Counted from the first letter of the stretch, positions 45,000 to 55,989 are shown. The stretch is DNA of 64,000 nt from Tetrastigma voinierianum (GCA_016808115.1 JAEQBH010000032.1:310001-374000); one strand, 5' to 3'. Translations and numbers: made by a program. Notes: generated by a model not told the origin, from the letters alone.

Positions 45000-46590
45000 T
45001 TCTCGACTTATATGCCGAGAGTGAACCTCGTGAGCTATAAAGATGTCAGAACTCTTTGGAAGGCCTCTTTGTGGAAAGAAGCTATCAAAAGTGAAATTGA
45101 TTCCATCTCAGAACCATACGTGGGAACTAGTGGACCTTCCGGTAGTAAACCACTAGGTATAAGTGATTTTCAAAAGGAAAATGAACCCATGAACAATTGA
45201 TAAGTACAAGGCAAGACTTTTGTAATTAAAGGTTACAAACAAAAGGAAGGTCTTGATTACTTTGATACTTATTCTCCCAACGAATAACTTCCATACGGTA
45301 ATAGTACTTGCTATCACGTATCAAGGAATCTTGAAATACATCAAATGGATGTGAAGACTGCTTTTCTTAATGGAGATCTAGATGAGGAGATCTACATGGA
45401 GCAACCTGAGGGTTTTGTAGCCTCAGGACAAGAAAAGAAAGTTTTCAAGTTAGTAAAGTCCCTATATGGCCTTAAACAAAGACCAAAACAATGGCATCAA
45501 AAGTTTGATAGCTTAGTGTCAAGCAATGGGCTTAAAAATCAATGAGTGTGATAAATGTATATATGTCAAGAATACAGTAAATGGCTATGTCATTTTGTGT
45601 CTGTATGTTGATGACATGCTCATTGTTGGTAGTGACGATGAAATGATCAAATCTACCAAGGCTATGTTAAGCACAAGGTTTGACATGAAAGATACTTGAC
45701 TTGCCGATGCGGGGATTTTAGGGTAAAAATCTTGAGAACCTCCGATGGACTAATTCTCTAAATAAATCACATTATGTGGATAAAATACCGGATAAGTTCA
45801 AGAACGATGATTCTCGGGTGTGGCTAGACACCTATAGATGTAAATCTTCATGTCAAAAAATAGAGGAGAAAGTGTATCTCAATCGAGTATTCTAGGTGAT
45901 TGGGAGCCTAATGTACTTGATGAGTTTGCATAAGACCGTATATAGCTTAATCGGTTAGTAACCGAGTAGATACACGAAAGAAATCTCAAATGGTGATCAT
46001 TGGAAAGGAATTGTAAGAGTATTAAGATACTTACGATACTCTGATTATGGATTGTGACTACACAAAGATATCCAAATTGTATTTGAAGGATACAAAACGA
46101 TGCCAACTCGGGATATCTGATGTGAAGAACTCGAAGTCGACTAGTGGATATGTGTTCACACTAGCAGGTGCAGCAATTTCATGGAAGTCCTCGAAACAAA
46201 CTGTAATAGCCCGATCCACTATGGAATCAGAATTCATTGCTTTGGATAAATGTGGTGAAGAGGCTGAATGGTTACGCAATTTCTTGGAGGATATTCCTAG
46301 GTGGCCAAAGCCTGTGACAGCTATATCTATCCATTGTGATAGTCAACAAGAATAGGCGTAGCGCAAATGTGATGTATAATGGTAAGTCTAGGACACATAC
46401 GTCTGAGACACACACCATTAGGCAACTAATCTCAATTGGAGTTATCTCTGTTGACTATGTAAAGTCAAAGGATAATATTGCGGATCCGCTAACCAAAGGG
46501 TTAAATAGAGAATTAGTTGAGAAGTCATCGAGGGGAATGGGACTAAAGCCCATAAAAATGAAGAGTCAATACGATGGAAACCCTACCTAA
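45000..46590 (+). pseudogene. Outer copy: Copia reverse transcriptase and RNase H
   Basis: RT: MDVKTAFLNGDLDEEIYMEQ (first catalytic Asp) and PEGFVASGQEKKVFKLVKSL with YGLKQRPKQWHQ at 45345-45545. The YVDD motif lies in LCLYVDDMLIVGSDD (45598-45645, other frame). RNase H: IGSLMYLMSL, SKSTSGYVFTLAGAAISWKS and KQTVIARSTMESEFIALDKC (46130-46250). The C-terminus reads VDYVKSKDNIADPLTKGLNR (46445-46520). Residues of both active sites survive, but frames do not. Confidence 0.9.
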
Positions 46591-47122
46591 TTGACTGGAG
46601 ATCCCAATATCTAGGTTCAAAGGGACAACTAAATCGTAAAGACTGGTTTGGATCACTGTGGGGGTTTTAACCTCCTGTCCATTCCTATGATGAAACAAAG
46701 GATATATTGGTGATGAGGTTAAGCTTATGCTGTGTCGGGAATCCGAAAAGGAGTATTGAGAGTACTCATAGTTAAAAAAAAATCACATATGTGAGAGAAG
46801 AGGGGCCGCTCAAAGGAGAATCAGATAGGGCACAATTCCTTAGAAACTCTTGCAGAGCTGTGGAAGATGTCCATAGCCAAAACGGACATAACAGTGAACT
46901 GAAGAATGCCAGGGAAGAGTCCTGTGTGAGATATATCATCATTTACATAAACGATAGAGAGGTTCAAGGACATCGTGTCTACCTTTAGTCAGTAAAGTAA
47001 ATATATTCTCATAAGGGAAGGTTCAAAGGATAAAACCTACCTATCCTATGCAGGCTCCGACTGCAGAGCTCTATCACCAAGGTTGAGTCTTGTATTTCTG
47101 ACAATTCATTCATGTGGGGGAT
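46591..47122 (+). other. Outer copy: 3' untranslated region and polypurine tract
   Basis: Non-coding. It matches, inverted, 39603-40140 (for example GAGTACTCATAGTTAAAAAA and GAGAGGTTCAAGGACATCGT). It ends with CATGTGGGGGATTG before the LTR. Confidence 0.85.
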
Positions 47123-47693
47123 TGTTGGATTTTTAAACGTTTAGTAACGTTTTTTTTTTGTGAATAAATTGTAATAAATATGTTTTAAATTAGTAACGTT
47201 TTTTTTAGTGTGAATAATAAATTAGTAACGTTTTTTTATTGTGAATAAATTGTAATAAATATGTTTTAAATTATGTTTTGAAAACGGTTTGTATTCTTAG
47301 TGTACAGAGAGCTTATTTATTGGCTCTAAGGGGTGGCTTTTGAAAAAAAATACACGTTGTGTTACTCGGGGTGATGTATTAAGGCTTCTTTAGGTTCAAG
47401 CAGTATAGAATTTTGGGGTGCAATTTCCGTAAATTCCTGCTAATTCTGTACTCGGGAGACTAACACCCAATCGACACAAGCACCCGTGTGCAGCGAATTG
47501 CTTTAAGGAAACTGCTTTCACTGTGTCTCGAATCATACTCGTATTCATATTCTGGCTTGTTGAACAAAAGTTGTTTATTAATCTTAATTTCATTTTATTT
47601 ATTGATTTTTAATTTAGAATTTGCTATCTTACACGGTGTGTTATATTTATGTAATTTATATAATCTCTGTTTACTGTGTGTAATTAACCAACA
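47123..47693 (+). repeat. 3' LTR of the composite Copia element
   Basis: 571 bp, TGTTGGATTTTT...TTAACCAACA. It contains a stutter of the 'attagtaacgtttttt' unit, then ATTGGCTCTAAGGGGTGGCT and a GGGAGAC block. It matches the internal LTR 39013-39602 in inverted orientation. Confidence 0.92.
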
Positions 47694-48045
47694 GAAGGTT
47701 CAATGTCAATATAACAATTCATCTACCATTTTCAAAACAATTTTCTCGCTTTTCATAGCATCTCAAATGATGGGCTACTTCGAACTATGCAAACTAATTC
47801 TCAAAAGAGAAAGGGCATTTTTCCTGACAACCAAGTCGGGATGAGTGGGTGACTGATTAAGAATATCTTTCATTTTTCTCAGTAATAATATTAATGTGAT
47901 TCCATTTTTTTTAACATTTATTCACCTTATATAACACTTTGTAGTACCTGTTCTTATAAGGATTCCTCCTTCCCATCCCTTTACCCACTCGAGCAGACCT
48001 GAAGGGGAATGCATTCCAATCTAATTGCATCATCATAAACATTAG

Positions 48046-48132
48046 AGAGAGAGTACCTGCTGCAGCTGCACCAACGACATCTCCGAGAGAGAGAGAGAGA
48101 GAGTACCTGCTGCAGCTGCACCAACGACACCT
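48046..48132 (-). repeat. Short tandem duplication covering the GLR exon 1 splice donor
   Basis: A unit of about 35 bases with GTTGGTGCAGCTGCAGCAG and then GTACTCTCTCTC is present at 48046-48082 and again at 48096-48132. Both copies keep the GCAG/GTACTC donor. The spacer is a GA/CT dinucleotide run, so slippage is a likely cause. Confidence 0.9.
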
Positions 48133-48377
48133 CCTCTGGAGTCTCTAGTCTTGAAAGCGAGCCTAGTCTTGTAGTTACCATGAGAGGCATAGAAATCTGA
48201 GAGGGCCATGGATATGCAGCTCCAACCCATCTTTCCAACGGATGTATTGAAATCTAGAACCACTCCCACATTAACTGGAATTGTATTATTCTGCGCGAAA
48301 CCCATTCCTATAAAGAGACTCCACTGAGAGAGAAAGAAGAGGAAGAACCCTAGCTGATCAAGGTCGACCTTTCTCAT
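48107..48377 (-). pseudogene. GLR: GLR exon 1: signal peptide and start of amino-terminal domain
   Basis: The start chosen is the ATG at 48377, giving MRKVDLDQLGFFLFFLSQWS, a typical secretion signal (then LFIGMGFAQ). An upstream in-frame ATG at 48431 would add 18 polar residues and is less likely. After the signal come NNTIPVNVGVVLDFNTSVGK, MGWSCISMALSDFYASHGNY and TRDSRGGVVGAAAA. The donor GTACTC is at 48101-48106. The exon is open. In most GLRs exon 1 ends at the same Ala-rich site. Confidence 0.95.
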
Positions 48378-48874
48378 CTTTGAACTACTTTTCCGAATCT
48401 CGTACGATTCACAGTGATGCAGAACGTACAAAGTTCGTTTATAGGGTCTAGAGTTTGAAAAAGTAAGAATTTGCTATAAGCCTAGAAGAGAATATCTTAA
48501 AAATATTAATTAAATTAGAAAAAGCTTTAACTTACAATGATGAAATCATGATTTCCATGTAGCTTTCTTCTTGTGTTAGGATTTGACCCAGTAAAGTCAT
48601 AAAAAAGAGGTTTCCATGGTGAACTCCATGGAAATATTCATCGCCTCTAGCATATAGTTGAATACTTGAATTCAAATATTCACCGGTATTGCCATGACAT
48701 AGCCATGGTGGTTGGCAGCACTATATTAATTAATGTGGGGATGTCATTTTCTGCAATTTAATTGTTTTGATGATGATGATATGGGACTAACCTTCAAATG
48801 AAAATGATAATTTTTTTACGTTTAATGGATAATCATCCTTAAAAAAATAAATACGAAAAATGATGGTATGTTTG
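48378..48874 (-). other. Former GLR upstream region
   Basis: 5' flank and untranslated leader of the pseudogene. There is no clear TATA box at a fixed distance and no other gene. Confidence 0.5.
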
Positions 48875-49105
48875 GTTCTTTCTTTTTAAAGTCGGTTCTT
48901 AAAAATAATTTTTGAAATTATAGCGAATATCATTTTGATGTTTTTATGAAACTATTTTTTTATTTAAATTTAATGTTTTTTGCATTGTTTATATTTTTCA
49001 AAACACAAAAAAGAAAAAAGAAAAAAATCAAATATATTAGTCATATTTTTTTCCTTATTTTTTAGAATGAAAAATGGTTTTTAAGAACTATAAACAAACA
49101 ATCAT
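48875..49105. mobile_element. Foldback (MITE-like) element
   Basis: The left arm is TGTTTGGTTCTTTCTTTTTA, then AAGTCGGTTCTTAAAAATAA. The reversed right arm is TGTTTGTTTATAGTTCTTAA, then AAACCATTTTTCATTC. It is of the same general class as 26749-26915. Confidence 0.6.
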
Positions 49106-49327
49106 ACAATAAATATTTGTATTTGCATCAAGATCGTGTGTGGGCAAGCGATGCCAAACACGTAATGAAAGGAAGTTTTTTAAAATATTGATTATTTATT
49201 TTGTGCAGATAAGACACAGGAAGCCTACTTGTCCTGTTAGACAGAAATGGGTTTGATTTTTTTATTTAAAAACTCAGGAAAAAAAAGAAGAATAATGGCC
49301 CGAGTAGTGGGTCATCTATATCTTTGT

Positions 49328-50575
49328 AAAAAATGTAGGAACCGTTGACTGATCAAGATTCAAATACATTATTAACCATATTATCCGCTATGGTCCGAAA
49401 ATCATAATACTTGTTCCAAGCTAAATTTGATTTATAAACTATTTAGGGAAAATTATGATATAGTTTATGGAAATGATTCTATCTTAAAAAAAAAAAAAGT
49501 GATGAATGAGAAACCAAGCATAAGTTAACTCATTTAAAAATAATTCATATTAGATATTTTATTTTAAGCAAGATTAAAAATAATTCATATTAGGTCTTTT
49601 TGTTTTGAAGAAGATAGTTTTTGTTCAAAAAATATCATTTTTTATGATGAAAACCCAAGAAAATAAAAATAAATAGAAAAAGATTTTTTTTAATGTGAAA
49701 AAACTCAAAACAAAGCTATTTTTTTTAATCCTTCTTCAATTTGCTCGAGAATTTTATTTCCCTATCATTTATTCTTCAATTTGTCTAAATTATTTCTCAG
49801 ATTTTCTCAGGACATTTAGGGGTAATTTTTTTTTAAATCTTTATTTTCAAATCCGTTATTGATTCTTTTCTTTTTTTTTTTTTTTATTTTTATTTTTTGT
49901 ATTCTAATCTCCACCAAAAAAATTATTTTTAGAAGAAGAACTCACTTTCTCAAAACAAAACACTTAATAAAAATCACTTTTAAATGAGTTGATTTGTTCT
50001 TTATTTCTTATTCCTCATAAACTTTTTTTTTTCTTAAATAAATTCATACTGATAAACCATAGTATAATCTTTCCAACTATTTAATTGTATGATTAATTAC
50101 ATAAATGAGGTCTAACTGTTTGATTTTCTATTTTGGTGTCTTAATTATTTTTTGCTCTATCAAATGTTTGAACTCTTAATTATTATTCAATCAAGTGGTT
50201 CCGAATCAATCAAAACTTATATTAAGAAGTGAATTAGTAAGCATTGGCTTCACGTGGCATTCCACTTCATGTAAAATGATGAAATTATTTTAAAAGATCT
50301 TTAAAAAGATGAAATGATAAGATTATCTTTTTCACATTAGGGGTTTTACTATCTATTTCTTAGAATAAAAAAGAATCAAGAAGAAGTTGATAAAATTGGC
50401 TAATGTGGAGTTGAGATAAAAAATTTAGGAACCGTTGATTAATTTAGATTTTAAATCATGCTTTCAAAAAAAAAAATCATTATTTTTTGGAGTATTGGCC
50501 ATGGTCTGAAATTCAGACTTGTACTCCATTGTTAGAAGTAAAATTTGTTCTAGAAGCTATTGAATTATACTTAGT
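49328..50575. repeat. Diverged direct repeat pair with a foldback between
   Basis: 49328-49475 and 50417-50570 share TTTAGGAACCGTTGATTAAT-type starts, 'gg.catggtc.gaaa' and 'aagctaaa.tttg' blocks in the same order. Between them 49525-50005 has opposing arms AACTCATTTAAAAATAATTC and (reversed) AACTCATTTAAAAGTGATTT, so a MITE-like unit may lie inside. Confidence 0.55.
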
Positions 50576-50734
50576 TCTAAAATTACTCTTTCATTTTTTA
50601 GTGAAGTTCTAAATTACTTGAAAAACATTATATTTTAATTATTTATAATTAGTTTTCATTTTTAAGTGCTTAAGAATATTATGCTAGTATGTAACCTAAA
50701 AATAAGTTGAGGAGGGCAAAAACATTAGGCTTGT

Positions 50735-51268
50735 GTTTGGTTTCTAAAAATACATGAAAAGAAAAAAATGTTAAAGAAAATTATTTTATCATATTTAGTT
50801 GTTTAATAAAAAAAAATTTAAGTATCAATGAGGCCTTACTCAATGATTAAAGGGTTGGGAGGGGCATAGGGAAGGATCAGGTTCGAGCCTCCGTGAGAGC
50901 AGAATACTACAACGTTGTAAATCCAAGTGAATTAATGTAAAAACAAGTTTGTGTTTAGTTCTCAGAAAATGTTAAGGAAAGAAAAAAATGTTAAAAGGAA
51001 AATAATTTTCTTATTTTTAATTGTCTTATACATTTTTGTAAAAAAAATCATATATAAATAAAATTACTTAGAAATTTAATTATTTTAAAATTATTTAATC
51101 TTTATATTGATGAGTTTTAAACAAATAAAATTGATTTGAGGTAGCAAATAAAAATATTATATGGAATTTAATTCTATTTTATTTTCCTTAATTTTTTCTT
51201 TTATTTTTCCTTCCTATTTTCTTTTATTTAATTTTTCCTCAAAATGTCCGAGAACAAAACATAGCCTG
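50735..51268. mobile_element. MITE-like elements (TTTGGTTCTCAGAAAATGT class)
   Basis: A partial copy starts at 50735 (GTGTTTGGTTTCTAAAAATA). A fuller one runs 50944-51268: left arm TTTGTGTTTAGTTCTCAGAA followed by AATGTTAAGGAAAG, and reversed right arm TATGTTTTGTTCTCGGACAT followed by TTTGAGGAAAAA. Confidence 0.65.
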
Positions 51269-51307
51269 AAGCATTGCAAATAGAAATAAAATGATTTTAA
51301 AACATAC

Positions 51308-51497
51308 AAATGCGGAACTAGAAATGGACGTCTAAAGTATTTTATCGGGGGGGCATTTTAACTTAATGATATAGGATTTATGAGTTTTGAGGGGAACATA
51401 TTTTGCTTCCCTGATTGGATTCTTCTTAGAAACAAAAAAATAAAAAAATTTAAAATTGAGGGGACAATTGGGCCTTACCAACGTCCGCCCCTGATAA
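51308..51497. mobile_element. Small element with GGGGCGGAC end
   Basis: The reversed right end reads CAGGGGCGGACGTTGGTAAG and the left end ATGCGGAACTAGAAATGGAC. Between are CCCC/GGGG blocks flanking AT-rich DNA. This pattern is common for small hAT-like plant elements. I could not confirm a target duplication. Confidence 0.4.
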
Positions 51498-52129
51498 TAA
51501 GTTTTTAAGTTTGGAGAGAATTTTATATAAGAGTTTATATTTTAGTTAATTTGAAGCGTTATTAATAAGAAATTATATGATTATTGAAAATAGCATGAGA
51601 GTTGTAGAAGACAACAAAACTTTTAATCCTTCCAAATTTATTCTCTATTAACATATACGTTACTCGAATTAAATTTTTATCAATGATGCTCCGTATTCAA
51701 TTAATTGATAACAGAACCATAGAAAAATAGGACAAATGAAATGTAACCGTTTTAAATTCCCTAACTCACCAAAAATAATTATGACACTTAGAGTATCACG
51801 ATGAATGTGATATGATAAAATATTAGCTATTTTTCCTTAATAATTAGAAAAGTAAATGGTAGTTTCTTTGAAAAAACCAAAGGTATAGATCCTTCATGGC
51901 ACTTATGTCCTAGCTTCCATTTTACGTTAACATTTGGCTATTTCTTCAATCTCCATAAAACATTGAGCCGCATACCGATATAATATATTATAGAGTCGAA
52001 TCTCAATCCTTCACTTCTGAAATGGGAACTCAGCGTCATAATCTTTAGATCTACTATTCAATGGGTCTCAATGGGCTCAGGGTTCGTCTAGCCCATGTTG
52101 TGAAACGATTCAAGCCCATTTACCGTATT
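51498..52129. other. AT-rich intergenic DNA, no gene seen
   Basis: No frame, repeat end or RNA gene recognised. Confidence 0.6.
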
Positions 52130-52599
52130 AAAATTAGGGATACTACCTAGACAGGAGAATCTTAAAACTCAAGTGTTTTCCCATAAACTAGCTCCAAAGC
52201 GATATGTCTAGGATTTCGACTCCTCTAGCCGACCATCCTACCGTATATGAGTAGTTCGTTATGGATGAATACATGAAGGCGGAAAATAAGCAAAAAATAG
52301 ATTTATCAGCGGATTTCCCAGTTTCTAAACCCCTTATTTCTCGGAAGATTAATCTTTGATAGGGAATAAGAGATTTTATCCCTAAAATTAAGATGAGATT
52401 CGTGAACCATGCCTTATAAATTAGGAAGATCTCCCACGTGTTAAAAAAATTCGAACTGTGAGAACTCTCTGCTTCTTCTTCTCCATCTTTTGCTGACTTA
52501 ATCATCGTGAGAATAAGGATCGACAATAATCGCCGACCGCCTTGCGTTCACATTTATCAGGAATCGAATGTAAAGTCTTGTCTACAAGAAGCCCTTGCG

Positions 52600-54240
52600 G
52601 CTTGGCTTCAACGATTGTCTAATAGCCCTCCATTACCTGGAGCTCTGTCGATTCCCCCTCCCACATCTGATTCGTCTAAGGTAACCGCAATGTCAACCAA
52701 TCCGATGATCCAATCGCTAGAGGATCAATTCCTCCATTGGCATCAGAACATGGAGAGAGAACAGGAGGACCAAGCAAGACAGATAAAGGAGCTGGGTGTG
52801 GTCACGCCGAGCTCAGAAGGAGAACGGACCGCCACAGGATCCGTATAGAAAAAACTGCAATCTTGGAAAATATGTACAAGATAGTGGTCAAGCTATGCAT
52901 CCAATGGCTCGCAATAGAGGGAAGGAGCCCATTATCCCTGACGATGTCAATACCCCAACAGATGATGAGTTATCCTAGGCAGTTCCCCATCTTTGAGTCT
53001 TTCATTGGCAAAGAATGCTCGAGAGAGCACAAATGCTAAATCGTGTAAGAGGCCTTCGTATCACCCTACCTTTAATGATGTCGTTAGTGGTGCATCCCAC
53101 AAGGTAAAGAGAGAGGTAGACATGAGGCGTATCCAGCCGCTAGGCACCCTGGGAACGCTGGCCGTTATTGTCTCGAAGGTACGGACACCAACATGCCCGT
53201 AGCATGATGCCACCAATGCCGCCAGACATCCCGCTCAGGTACATGGCCAACATTCTATATACCACCTGTCGCCTTAATTCGGAGACTCGATGACATGCTC
53301 TCTTCGCTTCTAGTGCAACACATTCTTGACTATGAGCCACCTCAAGGGTTTGTCATACCAAATTTACACGCCCGATTATTCTACCGAATCTCACGATTAT
53401 ATGCCTAATATATTCCGCCGTGATGATACTAAATGTTGGCAACAACCGATTGTTTTGCAAAGTATTTCCAGCTAGTTTTCGGAGGCTTGCGCTAGCTTCT
53501 TTTCACAAGCTCTCATGTAATTCAATAAATTCATTCAATGAACTATGGGCCGCATTCATATCGCAGTATCTTTCTTTGGTGCGACAAAAGAGGAACATTA
53601 GCTCTTTGCAAACTATTCTAAATTAGGAAGGGGAGTCTATTTGAGATTTAAGTAGGAGGTTTGGGCAAACCGTTCAGCAGGTAGAATTATATAACATAGA
53701 CGCAGTCCTCTAAAACTTTAGGAGAAGCTTTGGACCATCTATAATTTCTTCCATTCACTATCTTTAGACCCGCCTGCGACAATGGAAGAGTTATACAAGT
53801 CTCGCTAATAACACTAATGTCGAGGACAATATCCGCGGCAGAGCTCCAAACAACCATGATTTTCAAACTAGCCGGATGAGAGAAAAAACCATCTAGGAAG
53901 AAGCCGTCCGAGTCCACCTTTCGATCCCGTGATTAGTCATAGAAAAGGAGAGAGCTCCCACAATTCACCCCTCTAAACATCTCATACGAGAAGTTATTAC
54001 CCATCATTAGCGACTTTCCAGTTTTCAAATGGCTTGCACCAATCCAAGCGGATCCTTCCCAAAGAAACAAGTCCTTGCGGTGCAATTATCATAGAGATCA
54101 TGGGCATGAGACCAACAAGTGTCGAAGCCTAAAGTTCTTGGTGGAAAAGCTTATCAAGGCTGGACACCTCAGGAGGTATGTCAAAGAAGATGACCATAGA
54201 GAGGACCTGGGCAAGCACAGATTAATTATGGCCTGAAAGT
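52600..54240 (+). pseudogene. Tat gag
   Basis: 52691-52848 encodes MIQSLEDQFLHWHQNMEREQ, a coiled-coil-like start. 53440-53626 reads FPASFRRLALASFHKL, INSFNELWAAFISQYLSLVR and QKRNISSLQTIL, matching the gag block 'FP.SLxGxAxxWFxxLxxxSIxSFxxLxxxFxxxFxxxxxxKxxxxxL'. A CCHC-like region follows at about 54075-54130 (CGAIIIEIMGMRPTSVEA in one frame, YHRDHGHETNKC in another, the latter matching 'FHxDHGHDTxxC'). Confidence 0.8.
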
Positions 54241-54439
54241 AACAAATTCCGGGCCAATCCGCACCAGCCATAAACTATATACTGGGCAGCTCATCTAACG
54301 ACCAATATCAGTCGAAGCGCCAACATAAGAAGCTGTTAAGAGCCGCCACATTTAAGGCTAGGGTAAATGCTATCCATGCGGAAGGCGAACATGAAGAAAT
54401 CAAGCCAATAGATGACCCCATAACCTTCCCTACTGTCAA

Positions 54440-54830
54440 CTCGAACAGGATTATTATGCCCCACTATGAAGCACTATTACTCACCCTTCAGATATCAGCT
54501 TTGATGTGCATAGATACCGGTAGATCCCGGGTAAAGGCGCGCACTTATCAGAACTACCAACCTTCAAGCAGATGAAGCTTCCCTCGTGTGTACGAACTCA
54601 ACTCGGGTGAATCCTTTCGTTTTAAATTAAGGCAACTACCATAAAGACTGTGAGATGTCGCGCTCCTTGTAAAAGCCAGGCCAGTCACTTAACAAGTTTT
54701 GTTCTCAATCGTCGAAAACTTGGGGCCTTACAACACCATAATGGGGCGAGCCTGGCTGCACTTGATGAAAGTTATCCCTTCGACCTACCACTAAACGATC
54801 AACTATTTGACTAACGTCGACGTCGGGATC
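54440..54830 (+). pseudogene. Tat aspartic protease remnant
   Basis: HYEALLLTLQISAL at about 54465-54510 corresponds to 'HxDALVxxxxI'. MCIDTGRSR follows where 'LIDxGSSADIL' is expected, so the catalytic D-x-G-S is altered to DTGRS. LGPYNTIMGRAWLHLMKVIP and STYH at about 54722-54800 match the C-terminal 'AYNxILGRPxLxxLxAxxSTYH' block. Confidence 0.75.
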
Positions 54831-55149
54831 TTTAAGCAGTTAGTTGGCCACACTCTGCACGTTATCAACTATCCGTACGTAGAATGGGAGAGGGAGAAAG
54901 CTTTAAAAGTCCTCCCCTCGAAGATTAAACCCTCGCATAGCAATCACAGTTCATCACCCAAATTAGGGCGGAAGAGAAGGATCTGTTGGCTATGGATCCC
55001 TTGGAAAAAGTAACGCGATGGCCAAAAGTTCACGCACGCGCCTCTCATATCCACGAAGAAAGAGAGTAGTTATGACTCGTACTATTGAATCATATAGATG
55101 TATTCGCTTGAAGCCACTCAGATATGGTTGGAATTAACCCAACTGGCTC

Positions 55150-55800
55150 CCCTCACAAACTTGAATATTCCCGCAGCCCATACCAAGAAGATGCAAATAA
55201 GGCGTTTCCACCCACTCACATCGATTATTAAGACGGAAGTAGACAACTTATTGAGAGCAGGTTTCATTAGAGAAGTGAAGTACCTTGAGTGGCTAGTCAA
55301 CGTGGTGGTGGTTCCAAAAAAATGTGGTAAGTGGCGAGTATGTGTAGATTACACTGACCTCAACGAAGCCCGCCAAAATATACTCACTGCGGCATAGATC
55401 ATATCAAGCCGATGCCGTAGTCGGGCACGACACCGCCGCTGACGCTCTAGATATCATCAGATTCCCATGCACCCGCCTAACGCAGAAAAAAAATGACCTT
55501 CATTACATTGCACAGGTTATACTGCTACAATGTGATGCCTTTTGGCTTGAAGAATGTCGGGGCGACTTATTAAAGGTTAGTAACTAAGATATTCCGACCG
55601 TTGTTGGGAGAAACCATGGAGGTCTAAAGTCCAAAAGCGCTTCTCGTCACACCAAACATCCGCAAGAAGCCTTTAAGCCTTAAGGTATACAACATGAAGC
55701 TCAACCCTTTGAAATGTGCTGAGCCGGGCCTCGCAAATTTATGCTTTATGGTGACTCGTAGGTGCATAGAGGGCCAATCCTAATAAACTCAAAGCTATAA
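55150..55800 (+). pseudogene. Tat reverse transcriptase lacking the YxDD motif
   Basis: The frame 55098-55397 reads KTEVDNLLRAGFIREVKYLE, then WLVNVVVVPKKCGKWRVCVD with YTDLNEAR, the fingers domain with the first catalytic Asp. Next, in other frames, come YCYNVMPFGLKNVGATY and IFRPLLGETMEV (55520-55625). The sequence that should follow, the 'YxDDMLVKS' site, is missing and jumps to SPKALLV. KVYNMKLNPLKCAEPG continues the thumb. A deletion removed the active site. Confidence 0.88.
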
Positions 55801-55989
55801 TGGACTCTCTTGCTCCTACCTTTAGAAAATGAGTGCAATGACTGAATTGGCTCACCGGGCAAATTTCTCGAGCGCTCATATCTCGCTTCACATACCGGGA
55901 CAACCTGCTTTTATCACTCTAAGGGGAGCCAAAAGTGCCTGGCTGGAATGAGGAATGCGACTAAGCTTTCATGGCAATTGAACAATACC

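Larger units (their letters stand above)
37275..47693 (+). mobile_element. Composite Copia element with inverted, circularly permuted inner copy
   Basis: Outer ends are TGTTGGATTTTT (37275) and TTAACCAACA (47693), with an exact TSD GAAGG (37270-37274 and 47694-47698). The outer element is on the plus strand: the first 85 bases of the 5' LTR, then gag from its middle (43006) through pol to a 3' LTR (47123-47693). Between them 37360-43005 is one near-complete copy on the minus strand, opened inside gag/preintegrase and containing a single LTR (39013-39602). Gag and pol wording is Tork-like. All frames are broken. It lies in GLR intron 1. Confidence 0.9.
25105..48377 (-). pseudogene. GLR: Glutamate receptor-like gene, clade 2 type, disrupted by transposons
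   Basis: Five exons on the minus strand, at 48107-48377, 35461-36693, 27635-27950, 25836-26235 and 25105-25401, together encode most of a plant GLR cation channel: signal peptide, amino-terminal ligand-binding-like domain, S1, M1, pore loop, S2 and M4. About 837 codons are readable against a family length of roughly 900-960. Splice sites fit the plant GLR pattern. It is dead for three visible reasons. The last 35 or so codons of exon 2 are missing at a transposon junction. Exon 4 has frameshifts in M3 and again before the end of S2. About 17 kb of transposon sequence fills the gene. Such proteins act as ligand-gated Ca2+-permeable channels in plasma or endomembranes. Confidence 0.93.

Noticed and set aside
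48378..48431. Upstream in-frame start giving a longer GLR N-terminus
   Set aside because: The extra residues are polar and would bury the signal peptide. The ATG at 48377 puts a hydrophobic signal at the very start.
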